Shown piece after piece: positions 58,061-64,000 of a stretch of 64,000 nucleotides of DNA. Every line of letters starts with the position of its first letter. Within the stretch, counting starts at the first letter, position 1. The notes under the pieces were generated by a model. It ran no database searches. It worked only from the letters and a program-made list of their open reading frames with translations, and had not been told where the DNA came from. The position numbers were made by a program, and so were the translations under genes. Source of the DNA: Plasmopara viticola (taxonomy: Eukaryota > Oomycota > Peronosporomycetes > Peronosporales > Peronosporaceae); the NCBI GenBank assembly GCA_001695595.3, contig MBPM02000033.1, positions 1 through 64,000 of the forward strand, in the 5' to 3' direction.

Positions 58061-60538
58061 CTTGGTGGTGCTTTTCAGGTTAGTATTTTTTCTTGGTGGG
58101 AAGTGGAACAGGTAGTATGCAGCGTGATCACCTTGAGATGGAGCGCCAGATACGTAGCCGATTCGATTAACTGCTATGTGTGGTGCTTAAAAATGTAGCT
58201 TGCGGAAGCACACTTTTTTTCAGTTTAGGCATGGACTTATTCTTATAACAGATGGATTTCATCAACGGTACTGTGGTGACATGATCTTTAAATACGAATA
58301 TACAGTCTTTATGTGTGTAAAATTCCATCACTGGTATATCGGCTACTTGTGTAGTATTATATTCTATGCTATTTTTTTTGCTTGTGATATTTCCAAGAAT
58401 CGGGTAAGTTCTTACACTAGCTTTGATTGCCTACTCTAGAATATCGATTGCTTCGAGCACCGTACGGTTGCACGTCACTATTTGTATAAAACACACAAAG
58501 TTAACATTAATTATTATTTTTTTTTCTTATAAATATTCCTGTTAACATCTAATTTTTTTTAGCTAATTGCCTCTTGCGTGACTACGGGTTGCCCGAATGC
58601 AGAAAATGGAGAGCGGAGAGCGAGGTAAGTTAGACGAGAGTGACATATGGGCCCGTGATCACTTGTCGTTCATAGATCTGAGAAAAGAAGTCGTGATTGC
58701 TATGGTGCTACAGCAATGTAATTCACGCTGGCTATACGTCGCAATTGTCGATACAAATGACTGAGCAATCCTGTTTGTACTGTTACAAGATCATGACGAC
58801 ACACAAATGCTTGGATAAACGAGATATTTAATTGGTTCCCGATATAAACGATAGCTACAACTAGGCTTTTCTTGAAGACGATATTCTTCATCGATACGGC
58901 TACCGATTGATGGCTCTCGCAAGAAAAGGGCCGCTGGGTACGTTACTACCGCAAAGTACACACAGTCCTTATTAGTTTTGTCGGCCGTCTTGCATCAGAT
59001 AGATTCTCAGCTAATCTAGTACACGTTGCTGGAGCGGGATAAGCTCTGGTGCCTTGCAATAGAAATCTCTGCCGCGCATCTGACTAGTCACTATGCTTTC
59101 GCATCTTAGAAGAAGAACAGTGCACTACGGAGACACACTGAGCTCAAACCATTGAAAAGTGGAGCTGAACATTTTGAGCGTTTAAATGGGAGCGCATATC
59201 TCGATTTAGTCGTGTACATATTAATGAATTGCATCGAGCGGGTCAAAATGGATATTAGTATTGCCAACACAACTCAACAAAAAAGAATGAAGAAAAGCGT
59301 GTCCAGCGTACGTGAAATTTATACCTAATTTTCTCGGTATTAATCTGAAAACATACCGATAAGCTTACGATACAATTCCTAGTTTTCAGTCGGTGAGAGG
59401 CATACGCGCGTGGTCTTGACTGAGAATGTGATAACTTAGATTCATATAAATGGAGCTAGGAAAGGGATTTGCCCTATGCATTTTGGCGATCGACGATCGT
59501 CAAAGTACTACAAGGGTTACATAATTATTTTTTTATCTGAAACCAAAGACCGTACTTAAAATTTTCTTGCCGGGTACGGGAGAATGTTCCGATTTATGCT
59601 CACAGAACAAACCGTTCTTGATCAGCTTTCGAAAGATTGCTAGCGTCTTGCCAGAATTGACGTAATTTCCAGTTCTTATAGAAAGCTCTCGATCGCGCGC
59701 TCGATTGGCGCTGAGACAGGGTGATGAATATAAATGAGGATTTTTTTTAGCTAGCTCGATTGTATTTTTATTATAATCGACCAGAAAGTTACTTGGTCTT
59801 ATTGAGTCATTATGCAGTTGCTAAGGCAAAGAAGAAAGCCGCGCTACAGAATTGATCTTTGTGAGCCTCCGTGATCAGATCCCCCACCTTAGAACGATAT
59901 ACCTGGCAAGAATCTAATAAATGAGCATCCAATTTTCAGGCGGGAAGGGGTATTTCACTTAAGCGTGCTAAAGCTGCTGAGATCAGTGTGTGGCCATGAT
60001 ATCAAAGCTCTTGCATGCTAATCTATTCAGAGGTGAAAGTCGGTTAGCCAATGGTTCAAGAAGTTGTCGTCGTTAGAAGTGCGGAAAACGGACTATTGTT
60101 AACGTGTTTGACAGTCGGAGCGGGGGTCGCTTTATACAACATTGTCATTCGCGTTGGTAACGCCTTCTACGTTATCCTTGCTGTCTTTATTGAAGCTGTC
60201 TAATCTAAGATCAATACCAAGACCGCCGGTCTCGATGCATCCGACATGGGTAATGGAAGCGGCGTTAAGCAGAGATAAAGTGACAACCGTTCCAATAGAG
60301 ACACTAGTCAGCTTAATAGCGCTAGATTGCCGATAATTAAATCAAACTTGGACGTACTGGATAGCTTTAATCTCTTTGAAGGTTCCATCGAATAATGCAG
60401 GCGAAGTGGAAGGGAATCGGTTGGCAGCAAGGACGATTTAAACTTTGACTTGACATTGCTGTCCATGAATTTTGCCTATGATCGATTGCCGACTAGTTCG
60501 GTCTGACTTGGCATGGCGATCAAAGTTTTGCTAATGGA
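58061..60538. other. No gene seen
   Basis: AT-rich (poly-T and AT tracts at 58,510-58,560) with short frames only. A 64-codon plus frame at 60,142-60,336 overlaps open minus frames (THVGCIETGGLGIDLRLDSF) and was not assigned. Confidence 0.4.
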
Positions 60539-60855
60539 GTCACCCGCTTTATTGCAGTAAAAAGGACAGCGAGGCAATACTGGCAAGACAATTTAGCTCC
60601 GATAGTTAAACAGCTTGGATTGTACACTCGGTTGATAAGCAAGGTTCGCGTTTGCTATCCATATGAAGCATGATCAACTAAGTGCCCTGTCACCCGCTTT
60701 ATTGCAGTAAAAAGGACAGCGAGGCAATACTGGCAAGACAATTTAGCCCCGATAGTTGATCCAAGCACAGCTGCTGGATTGAAAAACACTCGGTTGATAA
60801 GCAATTAGATAATCGCGTTTGCTATCCATAAAGAGCAGACAAATGAGTGCCCTGT
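60539..60855. repeat. ~150-bp tandem duplication
   Basis: GTCACCCGCTTTATTGCAGT starts at 60539 and again at 60689. Both copies continue with AAAAGGACAGCGAGGCAATA and later CTCGGTTGATAAGCAA, GCGTTTGCTATCCAT and AGTGCCCTGT. The second copy carries small insertions. It is a fairly recent direct duplication of non-coding DNA. Confidence 0.85.
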
Positions 60856-62344
60856 TCGAAATCTCTCTGCTAGTAACTCCGCCTCGGAACCCTGGCCTCC
60901 GCTATGCAGTATTACAATTTAGGATTAATGTGCGAATCAAAATCACATCAATTTCTACGAGTACATGGTAAGTGCTGGAAGTGAAAATAGATTAACTCAA
61001 GCACTCACTGATATGATCCGCATACCGTGGTCGTGCCAGCGGTGTCTTGTCTTAGCAAGTTGATCTGGTAAGGAGACGATGTCTATTCATTATGCACCAG
61101 TCAGATCAGCATATGTACTTTTGCAATTTTTTCTGCGATAAACAACCTATAAAGCTAGCACGGCATGTCATCAACTATATCAGCCACATCTGATAGCATA
61201 AATGTTTAAGGCAGATCGTAACGAACCCGTCCAGAGCACTTGATTGACACATTAAACAAAAGGAAGTTTTTGAATGTGGCCTAGTACTTGAAGCGAAGCT
61301 GCGTATTTTCACCTAGCCGATTGTATCGTGATGTAAAATTGTGCGCTCCTTATGCTTTAAGCCACTCAAATCGATCGGGTCACCAATTTCATCACAATGG
61401 TTCCCTTATTGAATCTTTTTACGAGATCGGTGTATAAAATTCTTGCCGACATGATATGACTATACACAAATGCTCTTGCAAGCCAATTAAGGGTCTTATA
61501 TGACCAACTAACTTTTAAATTAAGGTGCCGAGGTATATATGTTTTTAGAGGCTAAGGTGAATTGACGATCGATCAATGAGAGCAAGCCACAATCCAAGTA
61601 TACCTTGACTAAAGAAGAGACAGCCACCCGAGCTGTCGAGAGCAGTCACGCTTACGTCAAGACGCAGAAAGCTAAAAATAAGGGTTTTAATTTTGACGGA
61701 ATTTAATTTGGCCTTCAAAGAGGCTAACTAAGAAGACACACAGAGTAAAAAGTTTGGAGTTACTGCACCGGAAGGAGTTTAAAGGTCAGTCTAGATCATC
61801 TGGCTGCTTTCGTAATAGCAGAGCAATGCCCTGACATCGTTATGGGGAGAAGTCGTATGCGATACCAAATGGCTAAAAATCAGACCAGTGACACAGCGTG
61901 GGCCGCAATTTTACGAAAAAGCGTCGAGATTATATCGTTGACGGGAAAAAGTCGGGTGTTTAGGCATCACTATTTGTCAGAAGATTTAAATTTATTCTGT
62001 TCATCATTGTTTATTTAGGCAGCTTGCCCCGTCTAAAGGTACACTAGATACCGCTGCTTGAAAAATTGCTGTAACTTTTTTACAGTGCTTCCCACTAGAT
62101 TGGAAAGACAGATTTGCGGTGGTCCGAACGACAAAGTAAGCTTGATTAAAATATGCTTTCATTGCGACACTGCGCCCCTTCAAGCGGAAGTGTTTATTGT
62201 TTGGACTAAAAACCGCACCAGCGGACGCTAAACAGCGCCCTGTATGAGTACCCGAAAGTTTTCGGTGGAGCGAATCGATCCATTGCTAACGATTCATTCT
62301 GAAAATGTAAAATTGCGATGTTGTTGTTACAACTCAGACGGCAT
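60856..62344. other. No gene assigned; weak coding-like stretches
   Basis: AT-rich. A minus-strand Met-led stretch of ~52 codons near 62,155-61,995 (MKAYFNQAYFVVRTTANLSF) and a plus-strand piece near 61,590-61,710 (TKEETATRAVESSHAYVKTQ) look slightly protein-like but stand alone. Confidence 0.3.
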
Positions 62345-64000
62345 TTGGTCGACGATCATACAGCAATAAGTCCTGGCGACAGCCGAAAGCTATGCTTTTC
62401 TGAACGAAAAGGTACATAAGCTCAGAAAAGGTTGTGCCAAGTGAAATCTGTCGATCAGAGGTGAGAAGCTTTTGAGGCACCGCAAAATAGAATACTGATT
62501 GCATCGCGTGATGAGAGGGACTGGGGGCTATCTCAAAGATCGAACGACGCTTTTAGGCTTGCCAAAGGCTAGCACGTAATGTCTGTTTTTCTAAAAAGTA
62601 CTTTGGTATTCGGAGTAGGTTCTAGAAGCGCAGACTCTTTGTGCTAAACCTTTTTTTCGCAGTCGTTCTACTTTAGTGTCTGACTCTGCTGGTCCTCTTG
62701 AAGTTCTATCAATCGGTTTTGAAATTGGCCAAGGTAAAGGTTTTGGTTACTTGACGCTTAAAATCATCAACAAGTTACTACCTGAATTTTTTCTCCGGTT
62801 CGCTGGTCTGCAAATATCAGGGCATTCTGTTGTGCAACTTGATCAATCGTGTTAGATTTTATTGTAGCGGATTTTTGAGCTGCAAAGTCGAAATTAAGTT
62901 AGCTCCAACTCATGCGCGTTACATTGGAGACTTTGAGTGACACGATCGTACTCGACCGCATTGATGTGCGTTAATTTCAAAAGTCACACTATTATTAGAT
63001 CACAACAGCGCTGACTGCAGACGGTAAACAAATACAGCGCTGGTCAGCGACGATTTAAGCTGAAAAAGTCTCTCGCTAAGCTCTTGATAGTATTCCCGAG
63101 CATTTAAGTGCTTCTCTTGGAGCATTTGGAATTTGACGTGGCCATCCTAGGTCAAGTGCAAGAATTCAATTGAACCCGTATCCCCGTCGAGTCGATCTAG
63201 GATATATCTACTGGCGGTGTAGGGGCGATGACCGGCACCTAGATCGATTAGGCTAAACTGAAAAGTTGTGGTCGAAGCGCTTAACTATGCAAATTGACGG
63301 GACTATTGGATGATTTGTAAATTTCTGTAGCTCGAAAAGGTGTTTGACGTTCGTCGATCGTGTCTATATAATGCAGAAGGGGAACGTTGTGAGGCAGTAG
63401 ATTTAATAGATGGGATGTCGTCGAGTTATGACGGCTGACGAGCTCGGTAGACAAATGGCAAATGGGCCGATTCGTCGGTGGATTTTTCGATACTGCTACT
63501 TAGTCAACTGAACACATTTGCTATAATAAAGAAATTAATTCGATCCGCCTCTACTTATCTTCGCTAGATCATAAATTTGTGGACCACGATGGCCACACAA
63601 TTTCTCATAAAGGTTTTTCACTAATCGGCTGTACGAGACAAAGTGTATGATTAGGGCCTTTCAAGCTTTGCAAGTGTCATTCTAAAATAGTAGCCAATAA
63701 AATACACATCCACTCCGTTAGACTAATGCAAAAAATGAATATTGCAAAATTTTCCTAATGATTGCTGGAATATGCAGATTTTCTTGGGTATTATAGCAGC
63801 AACCACATCATTCAAGAGCCCTTTATGATCAGTCTGGTAGCGTTCCCCGCTACCCACCTGTAAATGTCTGGCATAAATTTGTGACCCATGATGAGAGTTT
63901 CATCCTGACCAGCCCTCGCGTTCAATACCACAACTTGCTGTTCGTAACTTATTTGTCGTGGAATTTTTGTCACCGATTTCTGAAGACGCCAACAGACGTA
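62345..64000 (-). pseudogene. Decayed multi-exon protein gene, runs off the right edge
   Basis: On the minus strand a chain of protein-like stretches appears in consistent order but in shifting frames. 64000-63858: KSVTKIPRQISYEQQVVVLN and DETLIMGHKFMPD. ~63,850-63,750, another frame: GERYQTDHKGLLNDVVAAII. ~63,628-63,550: RLVKNLYEKLCGHRGPQIYD. ~63,400-63,290: LPHNVPLLHYIDTIDERQTP. ~63,285-63,010: LIDLGAGHRPYTASRYILDR, FLHLT-stop-DGHVKFQMLQ, EYYQELSERLFQLKSSLTSA. ~62,970-62,860: VEYDRVTQSLQCNAHELELT. ~62,850-62,770: DQVAQQNALIFADQRTGEKI, ending at a good GTAGTA donor. ~62,730-62,600: GQFQNRLIELQEDQQSQTLK with stops. The second half looks like coiled coil. No family was recognised. It is either a dead gene or a sequence with many errors. 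Confidence 0.5.

Noticed and set aside
55000..64000. tRNA, rRNA or snRNA genes
   Set aside because: I scanned for TTCGA-type T-loops and rRNA cores and found none with proper flanks.

Overview
This window looks like nuclear DNA of an oomycete, probably a downy mildew or a relative in the Peronosporales. The genes carry short introns (about 55-81 bp) with GT..AG ends and CTGAC/CTAAC-like branch sites. Intergenic gaps around genes are very small. A START-like plus FYVE protein of the kind expanded in oomycetes is present, and decayed Ty3/gypsy and Ty1/copia elements fill the space between gene islands. No ribosomal RNA, tRNA or CRISPR array was seen. The species is inferred and cannot be fixed from sequence alone.

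Layout. 1-19,225: a hierarchical satellite. A ~1,660-bp higher-order unit made of 17 divergent ~98-bp monomers is repeated head to tail 11 times plus a partial copy, near-identical inside and decaying towards its right edge. 19,226-29,115: transposon debris, mainly a minus-strand Ty3/gypsy element (gag, RT, RNase H, integrase, chromodomain-like end, LTR-like ends) and a second gag relic. 29,116-36,169: a chromatin/RNA gene island with NAP1-like histone chaperone (-) and class I histone deacetylase (+), diverging from 140 bp, then a large HEAT-like/RRM/RS protein (-). 36,885-38,560: a second, old block of the same satellite, mostly in the opposite orientation with an internal inversion point. 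38,820-40,790: truncated copia element (-). 41,454-47,080: CABLES-like cyclin-box protein (+), succinate dehydrogenase CybS subunit (+), HTD2-like hydroxyacyl-thioester dehydratase (-) and a two-EF-hand protein (+); the last two diverge from only 61 bp. 47,520-48,345: inverted pair of LTR-like sequences. 48,892-54,942: an unassigned, possibly mitochondrial protein (-), a FYVE protein (+) and two tandem eEF1A lysine methyltransferase genes (-), one with an altered catalytic motif. 55,000-64,000: gene-poor DNA with a gypsy integrase relic, a 150-bp duplication and several broken coding stretches on the minus strand, the clearest at 62.3-64.0 kb.

How it fits together. The intact genes are housekeeping: chromatin (NAP1, HDAC), RNA processing (RRM/RS), cell-cycle scaffold (CABLES), mitochondrial respiration and fatty-acid synthesis (SDHD, HTD2), calcium binding, phosphoinositide-linked trafficking (FYVE) and translation-factor methylation. 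The chromatin gene island lies between two satellite blocks of opposite orientation, which suggests a satellite-rich, possibly pericentromeric setting; that is inference. The most unusual feature is the 17-monomer higher-order satellite.
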